From CAZIDL01 sp964537825 (GTDB lineage Bacteria; Bacteroidota; Bacteroidia; Flavobacteriales_D; CAYVSK01): 64,000 nucleotides of DNA. The stretch spans positions 1 through 64,000 of the forward strand of contig CAZIDL010000003.1 of the NCBI GenBank assembly GCA_964537825.1, read 5' to 3'. Under the pieces are notes generated by a model, which had not been told where the DNA came from, ran no database searches, and saw nothing but the letters and a program-made list of their open reading frames with translations. Shown one piece after another: positions 1 to 8,292 of the stretch. A program made the translations under genes and the position numbers. Every line of letters begins with the position of its first letter. Positions within the stretch are counted from its first letter, which is position 1.

Positions 1-51
1 ACTCAAAATCGTGTTCCTTCGGGAGTGTGGGTTCGAATCCCACCTCCGGCA
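1..51 (+). tRNA. tRNA-Leu (CAA), 3' part only
   Basis: This is the 3' portion of a class II tRNA, cut by the window edge. Bases 2-8 form the anticodon loop with CAA at 4-6. A long variable arm with a TTCG tetraloop follows at about 13-27. The T arm is GTGGG-TTCGAAT-CCCAC, then the 3' acceptor strand CTCCGGC and discriminator A at 51. No CCA is encoded. The long variable arm together with anticodon CAA indicates leucine (codon TTG). Confidence 0.9.
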
Positions 52-71
52 CTTTTCTTTCCCCGGGTTTC

Positions 72-1718
72 ATGGCCTCTGAGCGCTCCTCCATATCCGT
101 GCTCATCCCTATCATCGTTTCTCTGGCTCTTGCTGTAGGGATCTATACAGGTGTGTGGCTCGATGATCAGCAGGGAGGACGACGCCTTAATTGGGTTAAG
201 AAGACCGGTTCGGACAGTCTGAGATCATCTACTGGTAATGCCACGCTGGAGCGGATCATGGGATTGATCCAGGAGAAGTACGTGGATACCATCGGTCGCA
301 AGGAATTGGCGAAGAAAGCCGTCAAGAAATTGCTATCCGACCTGGACCCCCACTCCTTCTACATTCCTGAAAAGAAAGAGAAAAAGGTTAATCAACCGCT
401 GGAAGGGAATTTTGAAGGGATCGGGGTTCAGTTCATGATCCGTAACGATACCGTCGTTGTCGTAACCCCTATCTCCGGAGGACCTTCTGAATCCCTGGGC
501 ATCCGACCCGGCGATCGGATCGTGAAGGTAGAGGGGGAAACGATCGCTGGGATCGGGATCGAGAATCAAGACGTGATCGATCGTTTAAGAGGAGAAAAGG
601 GGAGCAAGGTGGAGGTCACCATCTACAGGCCCGCTAGTGATTCCCTTATCCCCTTCGAGATCACCCGGGGAAAGATCCCCATCCATAGCGTTGATGTCGG
701 ATACATGGTCGACGATCGTACCGGGTACGTTAAGATCAGCCGCTTTTCGCGCTCTACCCACGAAGAGTTCAGGAAAAAGAGCGAACGGCTCCTAAAGAAC
801 GGAATGGACCGAATGGTCCTGGACCTTCGCGGGAATGGCGGAGGTTACTTGCGTTCCGCGATCCGGATCGCAGATGAGTTCCTCAAAGCCGGTAAGCTCA
901 TCGTCTATACGGAAGGGAAATCCCATCCGAAGCGGGAGCACAAGGCCACATCGAAAGGTGCCCTTCACGATATCGAGGTCGCCGTTCTCATCGATCGGGG
1001 TTCGGCATCGGCCAGTGAGATCGTTGCTGGTGCTCTTCAGGATCACGGGAGGGGTGTGATCGTTGGTCGCCGGTCTTTTGGAAAAGGGTTGGTGCAGGAA
1101 CAGATCGACCTGCCGGGAATGGGGGCCCTTCGGCTTACGGTCGCCCGATATCATACACCCACAGGGCGATGCATTCAAAAACCTTACGGCAAAGGGGAGG
1201 ATTACGACAAGGAACTTTACGAGCGCTACAAAAAAGGAGAGCTCCTCAATAAGGACAGTGTCGAATTTCCCGATTCGCTCAAATACGAGACGGCTTCAGG
1301 AAGGGTCGTCTATGGTGGTGGCGGGATCATGCCCGATCGCTTTGTGCCTTTGGACACGCAAGAAGTGACCCCGCATTTCAATGATCTGATCTACAAAGGG
1401 GTGGTGAACGATCTTGCCTTCGATCATGCGGATAAGAAGCGCGAGGAATTAAAAAGGAAATATGCGGATGCTCAAGCGTACCGTCAGAAATACAAGGTCC
1501 CTGAAAGCCTTGTGGATAAAGTGCTGGATGAAGGAGCATCCAAAGGGATCGAATATGCGGAAGGAGAACGGAGGAGAATGAGAGAGCGGCTACTAAAACG
1601 TTTAAAAGCATTGATCGGCCGTAACATCTGGAACGAAAAGGCCTACTTCCCCATTATCCTGCAGGAGGATACGGTCTTTCAGGAGGCCCTCAAGGCTTTG
1701 AGAGAAAGGGGGGGCTGA
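72..1718 (+). CDS. S41 family C-terminal processing peptidase (CtpA-like)
   Basis: A 548-residue serine protease that cleaves C-terminal tails of envelope proteins, anchored in the inner membrane and facing the periplasm. An N-terminal signal anchor spans about residues 8-29. An S41 N-terminal helical region (about 60-105) is followed by a PDZ domain (about 108-200) and the protease core. The Ser-Lys dyad is visible: Ser313 in the SASASE motif and Lys338 in FGKGLVQ, the 25-residue spacing seen in CtpB, plus Gln342. I chose ATG 72 because the upstream GTG at 27 lies inside the tRNA. The stop is 6 nt from the convergent lipoprotein gene. Its substrate cannot be read from the sequence. Confidence 0.93.
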   Translation: MASERSSISVLIPIIVSLALAVGIYTGVWLDDQQGGRRLNWVKKTGSDSLRSSTGNATLERIMGLIQEKYVDTIGRKELAKKAVKKLLSDLDPHSFYIPEKKEKKVNQPLEGNFEGIGVQFMIRNDTVVVVTPISGGPSESLGIRPGDRIVKVEGETIAGIGIENQDVIDRLRGEKGSKVEVTIYRPASDSLIPFEITRGKIPIHSVDVGYMVDDRTGYVKISRFSRSTHEEFRKKSERLLKNGMDRMVLDLRGNGGGYLRSAIRIADEFLKAGKLIVYTEGKSHPKREHKATSKGALHDIEVAVLIDRGSASASEIVAGALQDHGRGVIVGRRSFGKGLVQEQIDLPGMGALRLTVARYHTPTGRCIQKPYGKGEDYDKELYERYKKGELLNKDSVEFPDSLKYETASGRVVYGGGGIMPDRFVPLDTQEVTPHFNDLIYKGVVNDLAFDHADKKREELKRKYADAQAYRQKYKVPESLVDKVLDEGASKGIEYAEGERRRMRERLLKRLKALIGRNIWNEKAYFPIILQEDTVFQEALKALRERGG

Positions 1719-1724
1719 TCCCTT

Positions 1725-1916
1725 TTATCCAGCCGTATCGGTCTTAGCCGTGTCATCCTCGCTTCGATTCAGCTTTTCCAGGCTCTTTTCAGCGGCTTCA
1801 TCAGCGGATTCTTTGGCCTCCTTTTCGATCTCCTCGTTCGCTTTGTCATCATCCCCACCACAGGAAGCGAAAAGAAAAGAAAAACATAGAAAGAAAAGAA
1901 AAGCACGGAACTTCAT
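1725..1916 (-). CDS. small acidic lipoprotein
   Basis: A 63-residue predicted lipoprotein. The signal peptide is rich in Phe and Leu and ends in the lipobox FASC, with the lipidated Cys at residue 19. The mature part of about 45 residues is highly charged (Asp, Glu, Lys) and probably helical or disordered. Similar tiny acidic lipoproteins are common in Bacteroidota and have no known function. A minus-strand -7 box candidate (TATTTTTG, plus-strand 1942-1949) sits a short distance upstream. The gene converges on the S41 protease gene with a 6-nt gap. The clean lipobox and promoter support a real gene; function unknown. Confidence 0.6.
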   Translation of the reverse strand: MKFRAFLFFLCFSFLFASCGGDDDKANEEIEKEAKESADEAAEKSLEKLNRSEDDTAKTDTAG

Positions 1917-1941
1917 TCGTGTTGGCTTTTGGCAATTTGCA

Positions 1942-1949
1942 CAAAAATA
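1942..1949 (-). promoter_or_regulatory. -7 box (TAnnTTTG) for the small lipoprotein
   Basis: The minus strand reads TATTTTTG, an exact match to the Bacteroidota -7 consensus TAnnTTTG, 25 bases before the lipoprotein ATG. I see no convincing -33 TTG. Confidence 0.4.
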
Positions 1950-2086
1950 AGCGCTCTTTTACAGTAGGGTGATTGAACTAAATGGCCTCCAGGACTGTTT
2001 ATAATTATCCCTCTTCCTCAACAACGGCCGAGGGTATTCATTCACGCACAGTTCATTGTTGAACGCAGAACAAAAAGCAAAAAGCC

Positions 2087-2716
2087 ATGGCTTTTGAAAC
2101 ACCCGATCTTCCGTATCCCTATGATGCGCTCGAACCGAATATCGATAAGGAAACGATGACCCTTCATCATGATAAGCACCACGCAACTTATACGAAAAAG
2201 CTGAACGCGGCCATCGAAGGAACGGATGCAGAGAACAAGGATATCGAAGAGATCCTCAGGAATGTGAGCAAGTACGGCACCGGTGTTCGGAACAACGGCG
2301 GTGGACATTACAATCATTCCCTCTTCTGGAAGATGATGTCCCCGGATGGTGGTGGACAGCCTGAAGGAGAGCTTGCTGAACAGATCGAGAAGGACTTCGG
2401 TTCTTTCGATTCCTTTAAAGAGGAGTTTAAGAACACTGCCACCGGCCATTTTGGATCCGGTTGGGGATGGCTATGCCTTGGCCCGGACGGGAAGCTTTTC
2501 ACCATGTCCACCCTCAATCAGGACAATCCTATCATGGATGTCGTCGACACCGATGCGGTGCCGATCCTCGGCATCGACATGTGGGAGCACGCGTTCTACC
2601 TCAAGTATCAGAACCGAAAGCCGGAATACGTGGACGCTTTCTGGAATGTTGTCAACTGGGATGAGGTGAGCCGCCTCTTCAAGGAGGCCAAGGAGAAGGT
2701 CGGATCCTTGGCATGA
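2087..2716 (+). CDS. superoxide dismutase, Mn-type (Fe/Mn family)
   Basis: A 209-residue cytoplasmic enzyme converting superoxide to hydrogen peroxide and oxygen. The four metal ligands are recognisable: the first His of the LHHDKHH motif (His27), the His of NHSLFW, and the Asp and His of DMWEH. Two features favour manganese or cambialistic use over iron: GGGHYNHS before the second ligand, and the Gln in STLNQDNP where Mn enzymes place their outer-sphere Gln. Length is normal for the family. The gene stands alone and ends in a clear intrinsic terminator at 2749-2787. Family assignment is firm; metal preference is inferred. Confidence 0.95.
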   Translation: MAFETPDLPYPYDALEPNIDKETMTLHHDKHHATYTKKLNAAIEGTDAENKDIEEILRNVSKYGTGVRNNGGGHYNHSLFWKMMSPDGGGQPEGELAEQIEKDFGSFDSFKEEFKNTATGHFGSGWGWLCLGPDGKLFTMSTLNQDNPIMDVVDTDAVPILGIDMWEHAFYLKYQNRKPEYVDAFWNVVNWDEVSRLFKEAKEKVGSLA

Positions 2717-2748
2717 TCCGCTCCCCTTTTCCTGATCTGTTCTTAAAA

Positions 2749-2787
2749 GGGTCGCCGCTTCTCTCTTAGATGCGGCGACCTTTTTTT
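2749..2787 (+). terminator. intrinsic terminator after superoxide dismutase
   Basis: A perfect 9-bp stem (GGTCGCCGC at 2749-2757 with GCGGCGACC at 2772-2780) with a 14-nt loop, followed by seven T. It lies 33 nt past the sod stop. It also argues against an alternative start at 2770 for the next gene, since that would fall inside the hairpin. Confidence 0.9.
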
Positions 2788-2820
2788 GTAGCTTGTCCCT
2801 CGAATGAGCAGCTCCTGCTT

Positions 2821-3252
2821 ATGAGGGCCCATCTCCTTTTCGTCCTTCTCTTTCCCTTCCTTATGGGAAGTTCATCCCTTTCTGCTTCTGCCTCTACACC
2901 CCCCACCGATGTAGTGATCAAGCTATCTACTGAAAGGCCTGATACGAGTGAGCATTCGCATTTCAAAAAGATCCGTCCGGTCAGCATGGATTCCGTGGAT
3001 ATCCCTCACAGCCGTCCCAAGCGGGGGATCGCTATCGCACTGACGGTTCTTTTAGGACCGCTCGGTGGCCACCGGATCTATCTTGGTACCGACCCGAAAG
3101 TCCCTGTCCTTTACACCGTCACCCTTGGTGGAGGGCTCGGCCTTCTTCCGTTGATCGACCTGGTCCAATTGATCGTTACGAGGGACTTCGAGAAGTTCTT
3201 CAATAAGGGTAAGGTCTTTATGTGGATCGAAAAGAAGGAAGGAACGGAATAG
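2821..3252 (+). CDS. TM2 domain membrane protein
   Basis: A 143-residue protein with an N-terminal signal peptide (MRAHLLFVLLF onward, about 1-25), a Thr/Ser-rich linker, then a TM2 domain in the C-terminal half. The domain has two hydrophobic helices separated by the hallmark GxLGGHRIYLG-type turn, followed by a short cytoplasmic tail. TM2 proteins are widespread and mostly of unknown role. I chose ATG 2821 because the longer frame from 2770 would start inside the sod terminator and lacks a proper signal sequence. The gene converges on glmS with a 15-nt gap. Confidence 0.75.
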   Translation: MRAHLLFVLLFPFLMGSSSLSASASTPPTDVVIKLSTERPDTSEHSHFKKIRPVSMDSVDIPHSRPKRGIAIALTVLLGPLGGHRIYLGTDPKVPVLYTVTLGGGLGLLPLIDLVQLIVTRDFEKFFNKGKVFMWIEKKEGTE

Positions 3253-3267
3253 GTAGCGCTTATTCCC

Positions 3268-5115
3268 TTATTCCACCGTGACCGATTTAGCCAGGTTGCG
3301 TGGTTGATCAACGTTACATCCTCGCATTACAGCGATCCGGTAACTCAGTAGTTGAAAGGGGATCACGGCCAGGAGAGGGATAAGATGATCGTCCACTTCC
3401 GGGATCTCGATCGTGTGATCGGCCAATTCTTTCACGGTTGTATCACCTCGTGTAACGATAGCGATCACTTTGCCCTTACGAGCTTTTACTTCCTGGATGT
3501 TGCTGACCACCTTTTCGTAAGAGGCATCCTTCGTGGCGATGAAGAAGACGGGCATGTTCTCGTCGATAAGGGCCAAGGGGCCGTGCTTCATCTCTGCGGC
3601 CGGGTAGCCTTCTGCGTGGATGTAGGAGATCTCCTTGAGCTTCAAGGCGCCTTCGAGCGCTACAGGGAAACTGTACCCCCTTCCGAGATAAAGGGCGTTC
3701 TGTGCATCTTTATAGCTAGTGGAGATCGTTTCGATCGTTTCCTCCATGCCGAGCACTTCTTCGATCTTATCCGGGATATCATTGAGCTCATGGAGAAGGC
3801 GGTGGAACTTGGAACGCGATAGCGTTCCTTTTCGGTTACCGACCGAGAGGGCCATCAATGTGAGGATCGTGACCTGGGCAGTGAATGCTTTTGTGGAAGC
3901 AACTCCGATCTCCGGTCCGGCGTGGGTGTAGGAACCAGCATGCGTAACCCGTGATATGGAGGATCCGACCACGTTGCATATTCCGATGATCGTGGCTCCT
4001 TTGCTTTTTGCAAGCTCCACTGCAGCAAGGGTATCAGCGGTCTCACCGGATTGGGATATAGCGATGACCACGTCATCCTCGGTTATGATCGGATTCCGAT
4101 AGCGGAATTCGGATGCGTATTCTACTTCTACTGGTACCCGTGCGAGGTCTTCGAAGAGATACTCTCCCACGAGTCCTGCGTGCCAAGAGGTTCCGCAAGC
4201 CACCATGATGATCCTGGAGGCTTGTACGAACTTTTCTTCATGGTCTTTAATGCCTCCGAGCGAGACCATCGAACGCTCCGGATCGATCCTACCACGCATG
4301 CAATCCCGGATAGACCGTGGTTGTTCGTTGATCTCTTTGAGCATGAAATGCTCGTATCCCCCCTTTTCGAGCTCTTCGAGCTGAAGTTCCAGCTCCTGGA
4401 TATAAGGGGTTTTTTCCTGATCCTGTATGTTCTTGATCCGGAGACCATCCTCAGGGCTCACCGTAGCGATCTCTTCGTCCTCGAGGTAGACGACATTCTT
4501 GGTATGTTCCACGATCGGTGTTGCATCCGAAGCGAGGAAGTATTCCCCATCTTCCTCTCCGATGCCCACGACCAGTGGCGAACTTTTCTTTGCCGCGATC
4601 AGTTGTCCGGGTTCCTTCCTGGATATGACGACGATCGCATAGGCACCCACAACCTCGTTCAGAGCTAAGCGTACAGCCTCTTGCAGACCCACCTTTTCCT
4701 TTTCCTGGATCTCTTCGATCAGATGGACCAAGATCTCGGTGTCCGTCTTGCTGTAGAATTCGTGCCCCCTTTTGATCAGTTCTTCCTGTAGGGAATTGTA
4801 ATTTTCGATGATCCCGTTATGGATGATAGCAAGTTCGCCTGAGCCGGAAATGTGGGGGTGAGCATTAACATCGGTGGGTGTTCCGTGTGTTGCCCAGCGC
4901 GTATGGCCGATCCCGATATGGCCATCCGTGTTCCGGTCACCGATGTGGGTTTCAAGGTCCGATACTTTGCCTGCGGTCTTGTAAGTGTTGAGGGTGCTGT
5001 CATCGATCAGGGCCACTCCAGCTGAATCATACCCTCTGTATTCCAAGCGCTTCAATCCTTTTATCAGGATCGGGTAAGCATCCTTGGGGCCGATATATCC
5101 GACAATACCGCACAT
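3268..5115 (-). CDS. glmS: glutamine--fructose-6-phosphate aminotransferase (isomerizing)
   Basis: A 615-residue cytoplasmic enzyme making glucosamine-6-phosphate from fructose-6-phosphate and glutamine, the first step toward UDP-GlcNAc for peptidoglycan and lipopolysaccharide. The N-terminal glutaminase domain (about 1-220) begins MCGIVGYIG with the nucleophile Cys2. Two SIS sugar-phosphate domains follow (about 290-430 and 460-600), with the ISQSGETADT phosphate loop and the conserved C-terminal PRNLAKSVTVE. Length is typical. It is the last gene of a minus-strand operon, 18 nt after the DUF4270 gene. I see no glmS ribozyme in that short gap. Confidence 0.97.
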   Translation of the reverse strand: MCGIVGYIGPKDAYPILIKGLKRLEYRGYDSAGVALIDDSTLNTYKTAGKVSDLETHIGDRNTDGHIGIGHTRWATHGTPTDVNAHPHISGSGELAIIHNGIIENYNSLQEELIKRGHEFYSKTDTEILVHLIEEIQEKEKVGLQEAVRLALNEVVGAYAIVVISRKEPGQLIAAKKSSPLVVGIGEEDGEYFLASDATPIVEHTKNVVYLEDEEIATVSPEDGLRIKNIQDQEKTPYIQELELQLEELEKGGYEHFMLKEINEQPRSIRDCMRGRIDPERSMVSLGGIKDHEEKFVQASRIIMVACGTSWHAGLVGEYLFEDLARVPVEVEYASEFRYRNPIITEDDVVIAISQSGETADTLAAVELAKSKGATIIGICNVVGSSISRVTHAGSYTHAGPEIGVASTKAFTAQVTILTLMALSVGNRKGTLSRSKFHRLLHELNDIPDKIEEVLGMEETIETISTSYKDAQNALYLGRGYSFPVALEGALKLKEISYIHAEGYPAAEMKHGPLALIDENMPVFFIATKDASYEKVVSNIQEVKARKGKVIAIVTRGDTTVKELADHTIEIPEVDDHLIPLLAVIPFQLLSYRIAVMRGCNVDQPRNLAKSVTVE

Positions 5116-5133
5116 AAGCGAACGTATGGATGA

Positions 5134-6480
5134 TCAATATTCCGTATAAGTGAGTTCCAGTACGGGCGGATCTGATGATCCCGGTCCTTTTAGTACGGAA
5201 CGAGAAGCGGTGTTGGCTGCAGCTTCTTGCAGAAAAGGAATGGTCGTGTTGATGTACAGGTTGTTGGGGACCTCTCCTTTGATCATTGCCTGTACATGTC
5301 GGGTGATACGCATTTCGTAATTATATTCCTTCCCGTCGAAAGTTCCCCCTACGAACTGGGGCCCTTCTTCGATCCGGTCCTTCGTGAGTTGGAATTTTCC
5401 TGATGCATCGCGGTAAAGAACGCGAAGAAGGTTGGAGGGTTGGAAAGGGATCGAATTAGGAACTCGGTTAACTGGAAGTTTGAGGACGGCTTTATTCACT
5501 GTAATATCCCGTTCCTTCCCGAAAGCTTCTAGGTCAGAGAAGCGGAGCTGTGTACCTACTTCGCTCGGCCCCACGACATAGCAACGATCCACGGAATTAC
5601 TAAAGCCTCCGTCAAGTTCTTTTTCCAGATCGCTTCCCTTCGGCTCATGATCGATGCGATTGAAGTGAGTTCCATCCACTTCCAGGTCGAGTGTGTTGGT
5701 GTCGTTCTGGGCCGTATTCCTGTAATAGATCTGCACCCGGGAATGTTCGTGAGGGACCCTTGCGAAGATGATGGAACCTTCTCCTTCTTGTTGGGAAGGT
5801 GTTCGGGAGGTGACCATGATCCCGTTGATGAGATCCGTAAAAGCCTCATCATCCGATAGCTCTTGGCTTCCAGAGCGATCAAGGATCTTCTCACCGAAGC
5901 TGTCCTTGAGGCGGATCCGCAGTTGAGGTGGATAGGTTTCGCTACCTCCGTCAACTGTTACATCCTGATTAACGGAAGGTGCCGTCGTTTCGGTCCCGAT
6001 CGGGTTGATCGAATGATCGAGCGAATCCCGGTGGTCCGGTTCGATACCGTTCATATCCTCGAGGACCTGGTAAACTTTGAAATCCTGGGAGGTTGATATC
6101 TCGCCGTAATATCCTTCGTAGCGAAGGCTGAATACGATCGAATCAAGGGTTAGGTTTGCAGGATCGCCAAGATCGATGTTCGTTGCCGGGAGCAATAATT
6201 GGGTATAAAAGGAACTTCGGGTCGAGCCGGTGCGTGGGTCTTTAAGTTGTCCTAGCATGGCCGGCTTGCTTTTCACAGCCGGAACGGCAGGCATCCTTAC
6301 ACTCCGGGCTTCTACGTGAAAGCTATCTGTAACCCCGCTCTCAATACGTTGATCCTCGGCGATCACATCCTTTCCGAGGGTCCGTTCCTCTTTCTTTTCA
6401 CACCCGTTCAGGAGAAGGATGAAAGCACCGAGGGTAGCGGGGAAGAGGAACGGAAGAACGAAGGTCCGGCCTTTCATCAT
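5134..6480 (-). CDS. DUF4270 family lipoprotein
   Basis: A 448-residue predicted lipoprotein with a long hydrophobic signal and lipobox LNGC (Cys27). The body is rich in beta-prone segments and resembles DUF4270, a Bacteroidota family that commonly sits between a short glgA-like gene and glmS, as here. Family function is not established. The start could be Met1 (6480) or Met2 (6477). It begins 3 nt after the glgA-like stop and ends 18 nt before glmS, so the three genes are surely co-transcribed. That location suggests an envelope or sugar-related role, but this is inference from context only. Confidence 0.8.
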   Translation of the reverse strand: MMKGRTFVLPFLFPATLGAFILLLNGCEKKEERTLGKDVIAEDQRIESGVTDSFHVEARSVRMPAVPAVKSKPAMLGQLKDPRTGSTRSSFYTQLLLPATNIDLGDPANLTLDSIVFSLRYEGYYGEISTSQDFKVYQVLEDMNGIEPDHRDSLDHSINPIGTETTAPSVNQDVTVDGGSETYPPQLRIRLKDSFGEKILDRSGSQELSDDEAFTDLINGIMVTSRTPSQQEGEGSIIFARVPHEHSRVQIYYRNTAQNDTNTLDLEVDGTHFNRIDHEPKGSDLEKELDGGFSNSVDRCYVVGPSEVGTQLRFSDLEAFGKERDITVNKAVLKLPVNRVPNSIPFQPSNLLRVLYRDASGKFQLTKDRIEEGPQFVGGTFDGKEYNYEMRITRHVQAMIKGEVPNNLYINTTIPFLQEAAANTASRSVLKGPGSSDPPVLELTYTEY

Positions 6481-6483
6481 AGG

Positions 6484-7311
6484 TCACTCAGCGAGGACCT
6501 TTTTATCATCCAGGACCTTGTCGTAGAGCTCGTTGTAGGCTTCGACACAGGAGTCTTCATCGCAGGGGCCGAGGAATGGTTTGTCGACCCCGGCCAGTTC
6601 TTCCTTGATCGTGCTATCGATCCCTTCTTCGGCTTGGATCACAGCATCGGCATGCTGGATAGCACTTCTGTGAAGGTCCCGGTAATTCGGACCCTGAAAG
6701 GTGTTGGTGGTCCCTTCCTGGAAGCCTTCCATTTTCAATTTATCCGTCACTGCACTATCGAGGGATTCCTCACTCCCATCACCGTATATGGAGTATACGA
6801 TGCGGGACCCGGAGAAGTGGGGATCATCGTTGTAGAGCTCCTTCACGAAAGCAGGCATGAGACTGGCCATCCAACCGTGACAATGGATGATATCAGGGGT
6901 CCATCCAAGCTTTTTGATCGTTTCAAGAACGCCCTTGGAGAAAAAGATGGCCCGTTCGTCGTTGTCGCTGAAGAACTCACCGTGCTCGTCGCGATTTACG
7001 GCCTTTCGGTGAAAATATTCTTCACTGTCGATGAAGTAGACCTGCATCCGTGCTGATGGGATGGAAGCGACCTTGATAATGAGGGGATGGTCGGCATCGT
7101 TGATGATAAGGTTCATGCCGGAAAGCCGGATCACCTCATGCAATTGATGCCGCCGTTCGTTGATCTTTCCATACCGGGGAGTGAAGACCCTGATCTCCTT
7201 GCCTCGTTCGTTGATCCCTTGAGGAAGATTCCTGCTGATGCGGGAGAGTTTGTTCTCAGGAAGGAACGGGGTCACTTCCTGAGAGACGTAGAGAACCTTC
7301 GGCTTTTCCAT
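6484..7311 (-). CDS. glycogen/starch synthase-like protein, N-terminal (GT5) domain only
   Basis: A 275-residue protein that matches only the N-terminal Rossmann half of GlgA-type synthases: the VLYVSQEVTPF start, VFTPRYG, and the HCHGWMASLMP segment. Full GlgA is about 480 residues. The C-terminal GT-B half is absent, and the N-terminal KxGGL sugar-nucleotide signature is replaced by NKLSRIS. ATG 7311 is preferred because a good promoter (7349-7380) lies upstream, whereas the longer frame from 7425 would start before it. It heads the operon with the DUF4270 gene and glmS. It is probably not a working glycogen synthase. Short versions beside panC occur in other Bacteroidota, so this is likely a conserved form, not a fresh truncation. 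Confidence 0.8.
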   Translation of the reverse strand: MEKPKVLYVSQEVTPFLPENKLSRISRNLPQGINERGKEIRVFTPRYGKINERRHQLHEVIRLSGMNLIINDADHPLIIKVASIPSARMQVYFIDSEEYFHRKAVNRDEHGEFFSDNDERAIFFSKGVLETIKKLGWTPDIIHCHGWMASLMPAFVKELYNDDPHFSGSRIVYSIYGDGSEESLDSAVTDKLKMEGFQEGTTNTFQGPNYRDLHRSAIQHADAVIQAEEGIDSTIKEELAGVDKPFLGPCDEDSCVEAYNELYDKVLDDKKVLAE

Positions 7312-7348
7312 GATTCTTCGGATGCTTTGTTGAATTCCGAATGGATAA

Positions 7349-7380
7349 CAAAGGTAATCGATCCCGGCCGGATTTTCAAA
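7349..7380 (-). promoter_or_regulatory. promoter of the glgA-like/DUF4270/glmS operon
   Basis: The minus strand shows TTTG (7377-7380) and TACCTTTG (7349-7356). The gap between the -33 TTG and the -7 box is 20 nt, matching the Bacteroidota sigma-A pattern. Transcription would start near 7342, about 30 nt before the ATG at 7311. Confidence 0.65.
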
Positions 7381-7388
7381 TTCTGCCT

Positions 7389-7396
7389 TAGCTTTG
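7389..7396 (+). promoter_or_regulatory. -7 box (TAGCTTTG) for the panC operon
   Basis: An exact TAnnTTTG match. Transcription would begin near 7403. This places the TTG at 7394 inside the promoter and favours the TTG at 7439 as the panC start. No well-spaced -33 TTG is visible. It faces away from the glgA-like promoter, giving a compact divergent control region. Confidence 0.5.
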
Positions 7397-7438
7397 TTCT
7401 TTAGGTGTGCCGAAGCTTTCAGCAATTCAAAAGCCCTT

Positions 7439-8281
7439 TTGAGAACCTTTAAGGAGCAGCGATCGCTCCGCGATCATTTGAAGCGTGAGGACGCTACCTG
7501 CATCGGTTTCGTCCCAACGATGGGTGCGTTGCACGAAGGGCATTTAGCCCTCGTCCGACAAGCGAGGAAGGAATGCGATGTTCTGGTCGTGAGCGTTTTC
7601 GTCAACCCTACCCAATTCAACGACCCTCGGGATCTTCAGGGGTATCCCCGCGATCCAGAAGGAGATCGGCGACAACTGGAAGAAGAGGAGGTCGATTTGC
7701 TCTTCTTGCCGGAACGTCAGGAGGTTTATCCCGAAGAGACACCCGTTCCACCCGATGTGGATGTTCAACGATTCGATGAGCGCATGGAAGGACTTCATCG
7801 GCCGGGGCATTTTAAAGGGGTCGTGATGGTCCTGGACCGTCTCTTTGCTATGGTGCGTCCCCATCGAGCCTATTTTGGGGAAAAGGATCATCAGCAGCTA
7901 TTGGTGGTCCGTGCTTTGGTAGAACAGCGAAAATGGGGGGTAGAAGTGGTCGGTGTCCCCACCGTCCGCGGCCCGGATGGTCTTGCATTAAGTTCGAGAA
8001 ATCAGCGGCTCACCACCGATGGTCGGGAACGAGCGTCGGTGATCTTCCATACCTTGTGCTGGATGCGCGAACAGATCGGCTCCCGACCCGTTCCTGAATT
8101 GAAGGAAGAGGCTCAAAACCGCTTGAAGGAAGCAGGAATGGAAGTGGATTACGTGGAGGTCGCAGATACAGAGCGCTTAACCCCTCTGAAGGAATTCGAC
8201 CCTGATAGACCCGCCAAAGGCTTTGTTGCGGCTTCGGTCGAAGGGGTGCGCTTGATCGATAATCTGGCGCTGAATCCTTAA
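7439..8281 (+). CDS. panC: pantoate--beta-alanine ligase
   Basis: A cytoplasmic enzyme joining pantoate and beta-alanine with ATP to make pantothenate, the precursor of coenzyme A. The nucleotidyltransferase signatures are clear: FVPTMGALHEGH (HxGH) near the N terminus and the KMSKS-like LALSSRNQRL segment. I place the start at TTG 7439, giving 280 residues, the usual family length. The frame is open to TTG 7394, but that codon overlaps a -7 box. No ATG is available in this frame upstream of the core. panD follows 11 nt downstream, so the two enzymes of pantothenate assembly are co-expressed. Confidence 0.93.
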   Translation: MRTFKEQRSLRDHLKREDATCIGFVPTMGALHEGHLALVRQARKECDVLVVSVFVNPTQFNDPRDLQGYPRDPEGDRRQLEEEEVDLLFLPERQEVYPEETPVPPDVDVQRFDERMEGLHRPGHFKGVVMVLDRLFAMVRPHRAYFGEKDHQQLLVVRALVEQRKWGVEVVGVPTVRGPDGLALSSRNQRLTTDGRERASVIFHTLCWMREQIGSRPVPELKEEAQNRLKEAGMEVDYVEVADTERLTPLKEFDPDRPAKGFVAASVEGVRLIDNLALNP

Positions 8282-8286
8282 CTTCG
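8279..8286 (+). promoter_or_regulatory. -7 box (TAACTTCG) just before panD
   Basis: TAnnTTCG lies 6 nt before the panD ATG, so transcription from it would start at or next to the A of the start codon. The same 13-base string, TTAACTTCGCGGC plus a C, recurs before rplM at 58086. An upstream TTG exists but is 24 nt away, more than ideal. Confidence 0.4.
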
Positions 8287-8292
8287 CGGCCT

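Noticed and set aside
27..71. Upstream GTG start for the S41 protease
   Set aside because: It lies inside the tRNA-Leu T arm; ATG 72 begins a normal signal anchor.
4051..4668. Plus-strand open frame of about 200 codons inside glmS
   Set aside because: Antisense to a certain glmS; composition is the reverse image of that gene and no motif is present.
5116..5133. glmS ribozyme or riboswitch before glmS
   Set aside because: Only 18 nt separate the genes, too short for the ribozyme.
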